From: Planococcus sp. CAU13
GTDB taxonomy: Bacteria; Bacillota; Bacilli; Bacillales_A; Planococcaceae
Length of the DNA stretch: 33,594 nt
NCBI RefSeq assembly: GCF_000775575.1
Contig: NZ_JRGN01000243.1
Location: 1-33,594, forward strand
Direction of reading: 5' to 3'
Part shown: positions 8,142-16,493 of the stretch, one piece after another
How positions within the stretch are numbered: the stretch's first letter is position 1
Layout: each line of letters begins with the position of its first letter
Program-made: the position numbers and the translations under genes
The notes under the pieces: generated by a model
Seen by the model: the letters and a program-made list of their open reading frames with translations, nothing else
Database searches by the model: none
What the model was told of the DNA's origin: nothing

Positions 8142-8774
8142 ATGATTGCTGCTCGCGAAAAAGACGGCACGGTGATAAAAGTTGTTTCACGTGATGAAAT
8201 TCATAGAAATGGATTTTGGCACGAAACTTTCCATTGCTGGATTGTCGAAATGGCGGGTGAGACGCCGTTAATCCATCTGCAATTGCGAAGCAGCGATAAA
8301 AAGGATTTTCCGGATTTACTTGATATCAGTGCCGCCGGCCATATTCTCGCACACGAAACGGTTGAAGATGGCGTCCGTGAGATCGGTGAGGAGCTCGGGA
8401 TTGAAGTGGGCTTTGAAGAATTGATTCCGCTCGGCATCATTAAAGACCAGCTCACTGTGCGGGATTTCATCGACAATGAAAGATGCCATGTCTTCCTATA
8501 TAAGGTGGAAGGGAAGCTGGACAATAAATACATTTTCCAGGAAGACGAAGTGGCCGGCATGTTCAAATTCGACTTTGGAGAGTTTGCTGCTTTATGCAAA
8601 GGCGCTGCAGCGCAGGTTGAAAGCAAAGGGGAAATTTCGCCGGACGGAGGGCTTCTGCCTCGAACGGTTACGCTGGCGGATTTGGTGCCGCATGAACCAG
8701 CCTATTTGAAAGAGGCTGTTGACAGGATCCAAAAAGCGCTGCAGATTCACCTGGAGATTGATGCGTCAAAATGA
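8142..8774 (+). CDS. NUDIX hydrolase
   Basis: The 210-residue NUDIX protein hydrolyses a nucleoside diphosphate linked to another group; the substrate cannot be told. The NUDIX box is GHILAHETVEDGVREIGEEL followed by GI, with the metal-binding REIGEE core. By my count the box is one residue shorter between the first Glu and the Arg-Glu pair than the canonical 23-residue pattern. The N-terminal part (DGTVIKVVSRDEIHRNGFWHE) and AAGH resemble the IPP-isomerase-like NUDIX group. The start is ATG 8142 after GGAGAG; the frame is open back to 8091 without a better site. A terminator follows at once. Confidence 0.88.
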   Translation: MIAAREKDGTVIKVVSRDEIHRNGFWHETFHCWIVEMAGETPLIHLQLRSSDKKDFPDLLDISAAGHILAHETVEDGVREIGEELGIEVGFEELIPLGIIKDQLTVRDFIDNERCHVFLYKVEGKLDNKYIFQEDEVAGMFKFDFGEFAALCKGAAAQVESKGEISPDGGLLPRTVTLADLVPHEPAYLKEAVDRIQKALQIHLEIDASK

Positions 8775-8775
8775 A

Positions 8776-8814
8776 AAGGCAGACCGGCCCTTGGAAAAGA
8801 AGGCGGGCTGCCTT
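8776..8814. terminator. Terminator between convergent genes
   Basis: AAGGCAG (8776-8782) pairs with CTGCCTT (8808-8814), with further GC pairing inside (CCGGCC with GGCGGG). It lies between the convergent NUDIX and pxpA genes and could serve both. Confidence 0.6.
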
Positions 8815-8828
8815 GTTTCATTGGATAA

Positions 8829-9599
8829 TTAAACAATTTCCGAAACTTTCGCTGGCATGATGCCGGCTTCCTGCAGCGATTGCGATATCTTTTGCGCAAA
8901 TGTTAGGGCATTCACCCCGTCGCCGTGGATGCAGATGGTATCGGCTTTTAATTCGGCATCGCTCCCCTGCATCGTCTGAATTTTGCCTTCCTGCACCATC
9001 CGGACAACGCGGACAATCGCTTCATTTGCATCGGTGACCAGTGCACCGGGTTCGGAGCGGGGAGTAAGCGAACCATCCGCATGATACGTGCGGTCAGCAA
9101 ATACTTCACTTGCCGTGCGCAGACCGATTTTATTGCCAGCCGTAATCAGTTCACTGCCGGCCAGGCCAAATAAAATCAGAGCCGGATTCACGTCATAGAC
9201 CGCTTCTGCAACGGCTTCGGCGTAAACGGGGTCCTTGGCAGCCATATTGTAAAGAGCGCCGTGGGCTTTGACGTGCTGCATGAGCCCGCCTTCAGCGGTG
9301 ATGAATCCGGATAAAGCACCAATCTGATAGACGACCAGATCATAAATTTCCTGCGCAGACAGCTGAAAATCACGGCGGCCAAAGCCATGCAGATCCTGGA
9401 ATCCGGGATGGGCGCCGATGGCCACGTCTTTTTCAAGCGCCAGCCGGACCGTTTTGCGCATCGTCGCCGGGTCGCCTGCATGGAAGCCGCAGGCGATGTT
9501 GGCTGAAGTGACATAATCGAGAATTTCTTCGTCACGCCCCAGTGTATAAACCCCGTAACTTTCTCCCATATCACAATTCAAATCAACTTTGAATGTCAT
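8829..9599 (-). CDS. pxpA: PxpA, 5-oxoprolinase subunit A (LamB/YcsF family)
   Basis: PxpA works with PxpB and PxpC to open 5-oxoproline (pyroglutamate) to glutamate at the cost of ATP, salvaging a spontaneous damage product of glutamine and glutamate. The 256 residues start with the family signature [11 protein letters not shown], followed by [26 protein letters not shown] and VKAHGALYN, all typical of LamB/YcsF proteins. The start ATG overlaps the pxpC stop by four bases (ATGA), with GGGAGG seven bases upstream. It is the last gene of the pxpBCA operon. Confidence 0.95.
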   Translation of the reverse strand: MTFKVDLNCDMGESYGVYTLGRDEEILDYVTSANIACGFHAGDPATMRKTVRLALEKDVAIGAHPGFQDLHGFGRRDFQLSAQEIYDLVVYQIGALSGFITAEGGLMQHVKAHGALYNMAAKDPVYAEAVAEAVYDVNPALILFGLAGSELITAGNKIGLRTASEVFADRTYHADGSLTPRSEPGALVTDANEAIVRVVRMVQEGKIQTMQGSDAELKADTICIHGDGVNALTFAQKISQSLQEAGIMPAKVSEIV

Positions 9600-10561
9600 G
9601 TCATAACCTCCCTTTTTAACTGGATCGCTCGTTTCAGACAGTTTATCTTTTTTTCCTGGAGCCGCAAGAGGCGCTGCGCTTCATCCACACTGACTTCCTT
9701 GAACCGCAGCCGGTCGCCCGGTTTCAACTTGCTGATGAGCGGCAGGTCGACGGTAATGACTTCTGCTATTTTTGGATAGCCGCCGACTGTCTGGCGGTCA
9801 GCCATGAGGATAATCGGGTTGCCGTCTGCCGGCACCTGAATCGAACCGAATGCGACAGCTTCTGAAATCATTTCCTGTTTCTCCGAGAGGGACAGTCGTG
9901 GGCCGTTGAGCCGGTAGCCCATGCGGTCGGATTGGGAATTTAGTGAAAATGGTTCTGAAAAGAAACGTTTTCGGCTGTCGTCAGAGAACAAATTGTACTG
10001 GCGGCCTGGTGTCACCCGGATGACCGGTTCGGAAGAATAGGATGGTGAAGGGGCAAACCAGGATTCTTCTTGAGTCGCCAATTTTTGAGTGACAACCGCT
10101 TTACCGATAGTCAGTTGGTCGCCTGCTTCCAAAGCGCGTCCCTGATAGCCGCCGAGCGCCGCCCTCAGATATGTGGAGCGGCTGTTCATCACTTTCGGAA
10201 CATCGATACCGCCGGCAACGGCCAAGTAACACCTGCTGCCGATATGTAGCTTACCAAACGTCAGGGTTTGTCCTTTGGTGACTGCGGCAGGGCGCCATAA
10301 ACCAACAGCTCGTCCATCCAGCTCGGGTCTGAGGTCGCCTCCACAAATGGAGATGACAGCATCTTCTTCAAAGAAAATCTCTGGACCCATTAGCGTAATT
10401 TCCAGTGCCGCAGCATTGTCTTCATTGCCGACAAGGAGATTGGCCAAACGAAGCGCGTACGGATCCATAGCGCCAGATGCAACGACGCCATATTTCTGAA
10501 AGCCGAAGCGTCCGAGATCCTGTACAGTTGTCTGCATGCCACCCTTACGTATTGTGAGCAT
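9596..10561 (-). CDS. pxpC: PxpC, 5-oxoprolinase subunit C (KipA-like)
   Basis: This is the biotin-dependent-carboxyltransferase-like subunit C of 5-oxoprolinase (the KipA/allophanate hydrolase subunit 2 family). The 321-residue protein starts [20 protein letters not shown], the characteristic N-terminus, followed by [17 protein letters not shown] and later [11 protein letters not shown]. The start is ATG at 10561, with GGAGGG eight bases before it; the frame stays open upstream but there overlaps pxpB, so the longer form is not used. It overlaps pxpB by 17 bases and pxpA by four, so the three subunits are translationally coupled. Confidence 0.94.
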   Translation of the reverse strand: MLTIRKGGMQTTVQDLGRFGFQKYGVVASGAMDPYALRLANLLVGNEDNAAALEITLMGPEIFFEEDAVISICGGDLRPELDGRAVGLWRPAAVTKGQTLTFGKLHIGSRCYLAVAGGIDVPKVMNSRSTYLRAALGGYQGRALEAGDQLTIGKAVVTQKLATQEESWFAPSPSYSSEPVIRVTPGRQYNLFSDDSRKRFFSEPFSLNSQSDRMGYRLNGPRLSLSEKQEMISEAVAFGSIQVPADGNPIILMADRQTVGGYPKIAEVITVDLPLISKLKPGDRLRFKEVSVDEAQRLLRLQEKKINCLKRAIQLKREVMT

Positions 10562-11243
10562 TCTTTTGTCCCTCCATCGCCTGATATTCTTCTTCTGAAA
10601 TTTGGTGGAAACGAATGGCATCGCCTGCACGCAAGAGGCTGGGAACTTCCTCTTCAGGGAGAAACAGGCGGAGCGGCGTGCGGCCGATCAGCTGCCAGCC
10701 GCCGGGGGTGGAAATCGGATAAATGCCAGTCTGGCCGCCTGCAATGCCGACGCTGCGTTCCGGGATTCGAACTCTTGGAGATTCCCTGCGCGGTGCAGCA
10801 ATTTTGTCAGACATACCGCCGAGGTAAGGGAAGCCCGGCGCAAAGCCGATCATATGGACCGTGTAAGTTCCTTCTATATGAATGCGGATTACTTCTTCGG
10901 CGCTCAAGCCGTTATGCTGCGCTACGAATTCAAGGTCGGGGCCGAATTCGCCGCCGTAACAGACGGGGATTTCAACGGTGCGGGGCAGAGGAGCCTTCAT
11001 TTCGGAAGCTTTCTCCAAAAGGGCTGTCAGTTCAGTTTCCGCTTCATTGTACAGGATAAGAAGCGGGTCATAAAATACGGTTACGGTTGTAAACGCAGGA
11101 ATGAACTCCATCATCCATTCAGGAGCATGCGTTTCGAGTAAAGAAGATATCACCCGCACGTTATGTTGCACCTGTACATTTATTTCGTTGCCGATTTCAA
11201 TAATAATGGCCTGATCGCCGAGTGGAGAAAATGAATAATCCAT
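10545..11243 (-). CDS. pxpB: PxpB, 5-oxoprolinase subunit B (KipI-like)
   Basis: This is subunit B of 5-oxoprolinase; in B. subtilis the homologue KipI also inhibits the sporulation kinase KinA. The 232 residues show the family blocks: FSPLGDQAIIIEIG at the start, PVCYGGEFGPDLEFVA, HIEGTYTVHMIGFAPGFPYL, and the C-terminal GGQTGIYPISTPGGWQLIGR. I use ATG at 11243 because GGAGAG lies eight bases before it; an ATG at 11258 in frame adds five residues without a good ribosome site. It is the first gene of the operon. Confidence 0.93.
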   Translation of the reverse strand: MDYSFSPLGDQAIIIEIGNEINVQVQHNVRVISSLLETHAPEWMMEFIPAFTTVTVFYDPLLILYNEAETELTALLEKASEMKAPLPRTVEIPVCYGGEFGPDLEFVAQHNGLSAEEVIRIHIEGTYTVHMIGFAPGFPYLGGMSDKIAAPRRESPRVRIPERSVGIAGGQTGIYPISTPGGWQLIGRTPLRLFLPEEEVPSLLRAGDAIRFHQISEEEYQAMEGQKNAHNT

Positions 11244-11283
11244 TAAGCCACTCTCCATTCTTTATTTGTCTGACTATTCTTTA

Positions 11284-11312
11284 AGTATAGAGCTTTATGG
11301 AAGCGGACGGAA
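11284..11312 (-). promoter_or_regulatory. Possible promoter of the pxpBCA operon
   Basis: On the minus strand a good -10 hexamer TATACT (11284-11289) lies about 40 bases before the pxpB start. The -35 candidate 17 bases upstream, TTCCGT (11307-11312), is weak. It is the best site in this gap. Confidence 0.35.
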
Positions 11313-11437
11313 GAGATTATGGAGTGTGTTTTGGCTGAGTTGAGCGTATTCGGCATGAAGCTGAGCGTAAACTTCAAATCAACAGCCGGCTGGCCACCAT
11401 TTTCTTCAGCAGACACAAGCACCCTTTAAAAAATCAA

Positions 11438-11452
11438 TATTTTCTGTAAATT
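11438..11452 (+). promoter_or_regulatory. CodY-box-like site upstream of tetR
   Basis: TATTTTCTGTAAATT matches the CodY consensus AATTTTCWGAAAATT at 13 of 15 positions. It ends five bases before the -35 hexamer of the tetR promoter. CodY represses genes when branched-chain amino acids and GTP are plentiful; control of this exporter operon by CodY is an inference. Confidence 0.4.
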
Positions 11453-11456
11453 TCTG

Positions 11457-11485
11457 TTGACCACCCTGGTCGACAGGGATATAAT
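11457..11485 (+). promoter_or_regulatory. Sigma-A promoter of the tetR-ABC operon
   Basis: TTGACC (11457-11462), a 17-base spacer and a perfect TATAAT (11480-11485) make a near-consensus vegetative promoter. The spacer and the region just after the -10 are occupied by two operator copies, so it should be strong and tightly repressed. Confidence 0.85.
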
Positions 11486-11504
11486 GGAGTCGACCGAGGT
11501 GGTC
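11459..11504. promoter_or_regulatory. Two TetR-type operators flanking the -10 box
   Basis: GACCACCCTGGTCGAC (11459-11474) and GTCGACCGAGGTGGTC (11489-11504) are inverted copies: the reverse complement of one equals the other except at two central bases. Each is itself an imperfect palindrome. Their centres are 30 bp apart, about three helical turns. One covers the -35 and spacer, the other the start-site region. The neighbouring TetR protein is the obvious binder. Confidence 0.8.
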
Positions 11505-11527
11505 TAATGTGAAGGCAGGTGAAGAAA

Positions 11528-12166
11528 ATGGAGAAATTCAAAGGCCTTGATGAAGAAAAACAGCAGAAAATTTTAGATGCATCGTTAAAAGAGTTCGCGG
11601 AGCATGGCTACGAAAAGGCTTCGACAAATCGGATTGTGAAAGAAGCCGGCATCGGCAAAGGGATGCTGTTTTATTATTTCACCAGCAAAAAGGATCTTTA
11701 TGAATATTTGACGGAGTACAGTCTGGATTTTACGGTGGATAAATATTTTCAGCGGGTGGATACGAGTGAAACGGATTTTATTGAGCGGCTCAAAAAAACG
11801 GCTCAAGTGAAAATGGAAGCACAGATGGAAAATAAAAATGTGTTTAATTTCCTTGGAACCTTCATGCTGTCGCCTGGCGCAGATATGCCTCCGCATATTC
11901 AAAAGAAATATGAACATATGCTTGAAATGGGCAACCGGATGATTTATGAAGGAATTGACCTGTCGCTGTTCCGGGACGACGTCGATGTGGAAAAAGCGTT
12001 CAGGCTGATCCGCTGGTCGATTGAAGGCTATCAGAATGAGCTGTTGCATAAATTGGAAGGCCAGAATATAGCCCATGTCGATTTCGCTCCGTATTGGGAT
12101 GAGTTTTATGAATACCTGGATATCCTTAAAAAAAGCTTCTATAAAAAAAGGGAGTGGGAACAATGA
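11528..12166 (+). CDS. TetR/AcrR-family transcriptional repressor
   Basis: The 212-residue protein has a classic TetR DNA-binding N-terminus: KQQKILDASLKEFAEHGYEK, then ASTNRIVKEAGIGKGMLFYYFTS (helix-turn-helix). The C-terminal part is helical and ligand-binding in this family. It should repress its own operon from the two operators in its promoter and release when a drug or lipid-like ligand binds. The start is ATG 11528 after AGGTGA; GTG 11519 is an alternative. Its stop overlaps the ATPase gene start (ATGA), so regulator and exporter are made together. Confidence 0.92.
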   Translation: MEKFKGLDEEKQQKILDASLKEFAEHGYEKASTNRIVKEAGIGKGMLFYYFTSKKDLYEYLTEYSLDFTVDKYFQRVDTSETDFIERLKKTAQVKMEAQMENKNVFNFLGTFMLSPGADMPPHIQKKYEHMLEMGNRMIYEGIDLSLFRDDVDVEKAFRLIRWSIEGYQNELLHKLEGQNIAHVDFAPYWDEFYEYLDILKKSFYKKREWEQ

Positions 12167-13062
12167 GTGTGTTAAAAACAGTTGGTTTGACAAAGAAGTT
12201 CGGTGATTTCGCGGCGCTTGACGGTGTGGATATCGAAGTTGGCGAAGGGGAAGTTTATGGGTTTATTGGACCGAATGGGGCTGGGAAATCGACAACCATT
12301 CGCGTATTGCTTGGAATCCTGAAGGCGACGGAAGGGCAGGCGGCGATTTTTGGCAAAGATGCCTGGAAAGATGCAGTCGAAATCCACAAGCGGGTCGCTT
12401 ATGTACCCGGTGACGTCAATCTGTGGCCAAATTTAACAGGCGGCGAAGTGATCGATTTGTTCATCAAACTGCGCGGCGGAAACAATGAATCCCGGCGTGA
12501 AGAATTGATTCGCCGATTTGATTTGGATCCCAGCAAAAAATGCCGCACCTATTCAAAAGGGAATCGCCAAAAAGTGGCGCTCGTCGCGGCGCTGGCATCC
12601 GATGCTGATTTGTATATTCTGGATGAACCGACTTCAGGGCTTGATCCGCTGATGGAACGGGTTTTCCAGGAATGCATTAAAGAAGCCAAAGCTGAAGGGA
12701 AAAGCATCCTGCTGTCGAGCCATATCCTGTCGGAAGTTGAAAAGCTGTGTGATAAAGTAGCGATCATCCGGCAAGGGAAAATCATCGAAACAGGGACACT
12801 GAAAGAGCTTCGGCATTTGACGGGCACCATGCTGCTGGTGGAAACGAAAGAGCCGATGCCGCGATTGCACGAAGTCAAAGGGGTACGGGGCATTGAACAA
12901 AAAGACGGCGCCTTGTCATTCCAGGTGGATCAGGAGGAGCTCGATAACGTGGTGCGCTACGTCAGCGGCTTCGGCATTGTACGGATGGAAAGTGCGCCGC
13001 CGACGCTGGAAGAATTGTTCATGCGCCATTATGAAGGGACAGGAACGGGAGGCGCAGTATAA
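12163..13062 (+). CDS. ABC exporter ATP-binding protein
   Basis: This is the ATPase subunit (299 residues) of a two-gene ABC-2-type exporter. Walker A GPNGAGKST is at residues 36-44, a signature-like segment YSKGNRQKVALVAAL replaces the canonical LSGGQ, Walker B is LYILDEPTSGLDP, and the H-loop is in ILLSSHILSEVEKL. The C-terminal ~80 residues are the extra domain usual in drug- and antibiotic-exporting members. The start is ATG 12163 with GGGAG upstream. It overlaps tetR by four bases and the permease gene by one (TAATG). The substrate is probably a hydrophobic antibiotic, inferred from the permease family. Confidence 0.92.
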   Translation: MSVLKTVGLTKKFGDFAALDGVDIEVGEGEVYGFIGPNGAGKSTTIRVLLGILKATEGQAAIFGKDAWKDAVEIHKRVAYVPGDVNLWPNLTGGEVIDLFIKLRGGNNESRREELIRRFDLDPSKKCRTYSKGNRQKVALVAALASDADLYILDEPTSGLDPLMERVFQECIKEAKAEGKSILLSSHILSEVEKLCDKVAIIRQGKIIETGTLKELRHLTGTMLLVETKEPMPRLHEVKGVRGIEQKDGALSFQVDQEELDNVVRYVSGFGIVRMESAPPTLEELFMRHYEGTGTGGAV

Positions 13063-14666
13063 TGAATCAGCATTATTTCAGCGGAACCGGAAGTTTAAGC
13101 CGTTTCATCCTTCGCCGGGACCGCATCCGCATACCGATCTGGATTTTCAGTTTTGTTTTTGCAACGGTTGTCATTGCGGTCGCATTCATTGGGCTTTATG
13201 AAAATGCACAGGAGCGGCAGGCGATAGCCGCCACCATGGAAAACCCGGCGATGACGGCGATGGTCGGACCGGGATATGGTCTCGACAATTATACGGCTGG
13301 CGCCATGATGGCACATCAGATGCTGTTAATGACGGCGGTGGTCGTCGGATTGATGAGCGTGCTGCTCGTGATACGCCATACGCGGACAGATGAAGAAGAA
13401 GGGCGCATCGAAATGGTGCGGTCGCTGCCGGTTGGCCGGCTGTCCAATGTCACAGCAACGTTGACTGTGCTCTTTTTGGTGAATATAGTGCTGGCTGTTC
13501 TTACAGGAATCGGTTTGTATGCCTTGAATATCGAAAGCATGGATCTGGAAGGTTCGCTTCTTTACGGCACGGCGCTCGGTGCGACAGGGATGGTGTTTGC
13601 ATCGGCTACCGCCGTATTCGCGCAGCTGTCGCATAACGCCAGAAGCGCTATGGGCTTGTCCATCGGCTTTTTGCTGGCGGCCTACCTGGTGCGGGCAATC
13701 GGGGATGTCAGCAGTGAAGCGATAGCCTGGCTGTCGCCGCTTGGCTGGATTGTCCGGTCGGAAGTCTACGTCAATAATGTCTGGTGGCCGGTCCTGCTGA
13801 CGGTCGGTGCAGCAATTGTGCTTGGCGGCCTCGCCATGTACCTGAATTCGATACGCGATCTCGGCGCCGGGTTCCTGCCGGCGAGAGCAGGGAAAGTCCA
13901 TGCTTCTCCGCTGTTGCTGAGTCCCCTGGGGCTCGCTTTACGGCTGCAGCGCACAGGGTTCATTGCCTGGGCAATCGGGATGTACGTGCTCGGTGCTTCT
14001 TATGGCTCCGTAATGGGTGATATGGAATCCTTTTTTGCTGACGTCGATTTAATGCAGGACCTGCTTGTTCCAATGGAAGGTTTTTCGCTCGCTGAGCAGT
14101 TTGTGCCGACGCTGATGGCGGTCATGACGATTATTGGCACGATTCCGGTTCTGATGGCGATTCTGAAAGTGAAGGGCGAAGAAAAGAATGGAAGGATCGA
14201 GCATGTTCTGGGCAGGGCGGTTTCGAGAAATCGCCTGCTCGGCAGTTATTTGCTGATTTCATTGATTGCGAGTTTTGTCATGATTTCTTTGGCCGGGCTT
14301 GGTTTGGGGACAGTCGCTGATGCCACGATGGAGGAAGGATTTGACGTGGCCATGGCCCTTCAAGCGGCACTCGCCTATTTGCCTGCTGTCTGGGTGATGA
14401 TTGGCCTGACAGTGCTGCTGATCGGCTGGCTGCCGAAATTCACCGGCTTCATCTGGCTCTATCTGGCGTTTTCTTTCTTCGTCGTCTATCTTGGAAGCTT
14501 ATTCCAATTGCCGGAATGGGTGGAGAAAATTACGCCTTTTGGCTACGTTTCCGCTATTCCGATCGAGCAGTTCGACTGGACGCAGGCGATCGGACTGACA
14601 GTGGTCGCTGTCGGGCTGATCGTGATTGGATTCGCCGGATACAATAAAAGAGACATCGGCAAATAA
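13062..14666 (+). CDS. ABC exporter permease, polyketide-antibiotic exporter type
   Basis: This is a 534-residue membrane protein with about twelve hydrophobic segments, much longer than single-half ABC-2 permeases. Two related halves are suggested: RIPIWIFSFVFATVVIAVAF near the start and TGFIAWAIGMYVLGASYGSV in the middle. Each is followed by a loop with regulator-like charged motifs, EEEGRIEMVRSLPVGR and EEKNGRIEHVLGRAVSR. That duplicated (E/N)GRIE...R pattern is typical of the TnrB3/COG3559 family, named for tetronasin export. With the upstream ATPase it should form a complete exporter. Its start overlaps the ATPase stop by one base. No terminator is visible after it. Confidence 0.85.
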   Translation: MNQHYFSGTGSLSRFILRRDRIRIPIWIFSFVFATVVIAVAFIGLYENAQERQAIAATMENPAMTAMVGPGYGLDNYTAGAMMAHQMLLMTAVVVGLMSVLLVIRHTRTDEEEGRIEMVRSLPVGRLSNVTATLTVLFLVNIVLAVLTGIGLYALNIESMDLEGSLLYGTALGATGMVFASATAVFAQLSHNARSAMGLSIGFLLAAYLVRAIGDVSSEAIAWLSPLGWIVRSEVYVNNVWWPVLLTVGAAIVLGGLAMYLNSIRDLGAGFLPARAGKVHASPLLLSPLGLALRLQRTGFIAWAIGMYVLGASYGSVMGDMESFFADVDLMQDLLVPMEGFSLAEQFVPTLMAVMTIIGTIPVLMAILKVKGEEKNGRIEHVLGRAVSRNRLLGSYLLISLIASFVMISLAGLGLGTVADATMEEGFDVAMALQAALAYLPAVWVMIGLTVLLIGWLPKFTGFIWLYLAFSFFVVYLGSLFQLPEWVEKITPFGYVSAIPIEQFDWTQAIGLTVVAVGLIVIGFAGYNKRDIGK

Positions 14667-14745
14667 GCATTAAACAGGAATTCCCTGCGGCGAAACGGGT
14701 ATACAGGGAGCAGTATCCCACGCCGGCTGGAAAGGGAGGTTCCAG

Positions 14746-15387
14746 ATGATCGGTGACCTGTTCAGTTTCATTGTACTTGGGTTTTCACTTTCCATTCCGA
14801 TTGGCGCCATTACGATTGAAATGCTCAAAAGAGGACTGGTCGGCGGATTTTGGCATGCGTGGTTTGTGGGTGTCGGCGGCATGTCGGCCGATGTGGTGTT
14901 GATGCTGCTGATTTATTTCGGCATCGCCGGGCTGCTGACGGGACCGGCTGCGCAAATTGCGATTTGGCTCTGCGGCTTCCTGGTGCTGGTTTATCTGGGC
15001 GTCGAAAGCATACAGGGAGCTTTCCGCAGAATCGATATTGGTTCGGGGGAAAACCGCCAGCCGAAATCACTCGTTAACGCTTTTTTCACCGGATTTGCCA
15101 TTGCAATATCGAATCCGCTCAACATTATTTTCTGGATCAGTATTTACGGGTCCGTACTGGCCACTTCTCTGCAGGTGATGAGCGGCGGAAAAGTTCTCTT
15201 ATACAGCAGCGCTATTTTTATCGGAATTGCAATCTGGGATCTGGTGATAGCGGGCTCGGCCCATGCCGGCAAAGGATATACGGGAGAACGTTTCATGAAA
15301 TGGTTTTCAATTATTGCCGGTGCGGCGCTGATCGGCTTTGGCTTGTCGTTCGGCTGGCAGGCCCTGGCTAAGTTATTTCCGGGATGA
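14746..15387 (+). CDS. LysE-family amino acid exporter
   Basis: The 213-residue protein has six hydrophobic segments and the LysE/RhtB-type N-terminus (FIVLGFSLSIPIGAITIEML), then the loop GGFWHAWFVGVGGMSADVVL and the central ISNPLNIIFWISIYG block. Members export amino acids or related small molecules through the cytoplasmic membrane; which one cannot be told. GGGAGGT lies six bases before ATG 14746. The 79-base gap before it has a short inverted repeat (TCCCTG with CAGGGA, about 14680-14708) but no clear promoter, so it may be read from the upstream exporter operon. Confidence 0.88.
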   Translation: MIGDLFSFIVLGFSLSIPIGAITIEMLKRGLVGGFWHAWFVGVGGMSADVVLMLLIYFGIAGLLTGPAAQIAIWLCGFLVLVYLGVESIQGAFRRIDIGSGENRQPKSLVNAFFTGFAIAISNPLNIIFWISIYGSVLATSLQVMSGGKVLLYSSAIFIGIAIWDLVIAGSAHAGKGYTGERFMKWFSIIAGAALIGFGLSFGWQALAKLFPG

Positions 15388-15435
15388 GTGAAAGTTCTTC
15401 AAAGTTAAATCCATCATTGAAAAGGAGATGTTCAA

Positions 15436-16212
15436 ATGTATCCGGATTTGGCAGGAAAAACGGCGATTGTGACAGGAGCTTCAAAAGGAATCGGCAAAGG
15501 AATTGCTGAGCGTTTCGGGAAAGAGAAAATGAATGTGGTCGTGGATTATTTGACGGATCCTGAAGGGGCGGAAGATACGAAGGCGGTCATTGAATCGAAT
15601 GGAGGCAAAGCTGTTACTGTGAAAGCGGATGTTTCAGAAGAAGAGGGCATACGCGCATTGATGGAAACGGCATTACAGGAATTCGGTTCGCTGGATGTCC
15701 TGGTCAATAATGCCGGCTTCAGCGAAAGCGCCCCTTCGGAAAAGCTGACGCTGGAAAATTGGCAGCGGGTTCTGGACGTCAACCTGACCGGCGCTTTTAT
15801 CGCGAGCCGTGAAGCGATCAACTACATGACGGAAAACGGCGTTAAAGGAAGCATCATCAATATAACGAGTGTCCACCAGACGATACCGAAAGTGGACAAT
15901 GCGCATTATGCCGTGACAAAAGCGGGGCTTAAAATGCTGACGGAAACCCTGGCGCTGGAATATGCGGAACAAGGGATCCGCATCAACGCCATCGGCCCGG
16001 GGACGATCAACACACCGGCCAATCCGGTCCACGAACAGGATGAAGAAGGAAAACAAAAGACGCTGGCGAAAATTCCGATGAAAAAAATTGGAGAGCCGTC
16101 ACAGATTGCGGCAGCGGCCGCCTGGCTCGCGTCATCCGAAGCGGATTACGTTACCGGGGCCACCCTGTTCGTTGATGGCGGCATGACGCTTTACCCTTCC
16201 CAATTGAACTAA
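15436..16212 (+). CDS. gdh: Glucose 1-dehydrogenase (SDR family)
   Basis: This is a 258-residue classical short-chain dehydrogenase that oxidises beta-D-glucose to glucono-1,5-lactone with NAD(P)+. The cofactor motif GASKGIG is at residues 14-20 and NNAG at 91-94. The catalytic Ser145, Tyr158 and Lys162 fall at the same numbers as I recall for Bacillus Gdh. The N-terminus MYPDLAGK and the C-terminal YVTGATLFVDGGMTLYPS are also Bacillus-Gdh-like. GGAGATG precedes ATG 15436. It is followed by its own terminator. In Bacillus gdh is a spore-germination gene; no sporulation gene is seen nearby, so that role is not implied. Confidence 0.85.
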   Translation: MYPDLAGKTAIVTGASKGIGKGIAERFGKEKMNVVVDYLTDPEGAEDTKAVIESNGGKAVTVKADVSEEEGIRALMETALQEFGSLDVLVNNAGFSESAPSEKLTLENWQRVLDVNLTGAFIASREAINYMTENGVKGSIINITSVHQTIPKVDNAHYAVTKAGLKMLTETLALEYAEQGIRINAIGPGTINTPANPVHEQDEEGKQKTLAKIPMKKIGEPSQIAAAAAWLASSEADYVTGATLFVDGGMTLYPSQLN

Positions 16213-16220
16213 TAATCATT

Positions 16221-16263
16221 GAAAAAGCTGAAGAACGGGGGCATCCTGTTCATCAGCTTTTTC
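16221..16263 (+). terminator. Intrinsic terminator after gdh
   Basis: The arms GAAAAAGCTGAAGAAC and GTTCATCAGCTTTTTC pair with one internal mismatch and end in a T-run. It lies ten bases after the gdh stop. Confidence 0.88.
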
Positions 16264-16356
16264 TATTGTTATTTCAATAAAATTACAACTAGTTACAAAC
16301 TTCGTGCCTATTTTGTTCGAATAAACAGATTTGTATAAATAATTAGTAAAAAACGA

Positions 16357-16384
16357 TTGATTTTTTTAAAAAACCATGTATTAT
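16357..16384 (+). promoter_or_regulatory. Probable promoter of brnQ1
   Basis: TTGATT (16357-16362), a 16-base AT-rich spacer and TATTAT (16379-16384) form a reasonable vegetative promoter. The expected start site near 16391 falls in the palindrome at 16388-16409. This AT-rich 280-base gap between gdh and brnQ1 otherwise holds only that palindrome and the leader hairpin. Confidence 0.5.
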
Positions 16385-16387
16385 TAC

Positions 16388-16409
16388 ATTATGCAATATA
16401 TCGCATAAT
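16388..16409. promoter_or_regulatory. Palindromic operator of brnQ1, probably GntR-bound
   Basis: Perfect 7-bp arms ATTATGC and GCATAAT are separated by AATATATC. The site lies four bases after the -10 hexamer, over the start point, the classic repressor position. It shares 16 of 22 bases with the site at 18651-18672 upstream of the gntR gene. Confidence 0.55.
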
Positions 16410-16416
16410 ATATTCC

Positions 16417-16454
16417 AGGTCTCCTTATTATATTGAAAGTATATTAAAAGACCT
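16417..16454 (+). other. Hairpin in the brnQ1 leader
   Basis: AGGTCT (16417-16422) pairs with AGACCT (16449-16454), with partial A-T pairing inside. It would sit in the 5' leader of brnQ1, 40 bases before the start codon. No T-run follows, so it is not a terminator; it may affect RNA stability. Confidence 0.35.
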
Positions 16455-16493
16455 CGAAACCATATATGCACAAAAGTAAAAGGAGGAAATGGA

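Noticed and set aside
10602-11141. 179-residue plus-strand frame inside pxpB
   Set aside because: It is antisense to pxpB, which has clear family motifs and couples to pxpC.
11319-11429. 36-codon frame beginning ATG GAG TGT in the pxpB-tetR gap
   Set aside because: It has a weak GGAAGAG upstream, contains the repeated TGAGCGTA units, and encodes no recognisable segment or domain. It is probably chance.
14690-14703. Sigma-B-like GGGTAT before the LysE gene
   Set aside because: No GTTT-type -35 element lies 13 to 15 bases upstream, so the match is only half a promoter.
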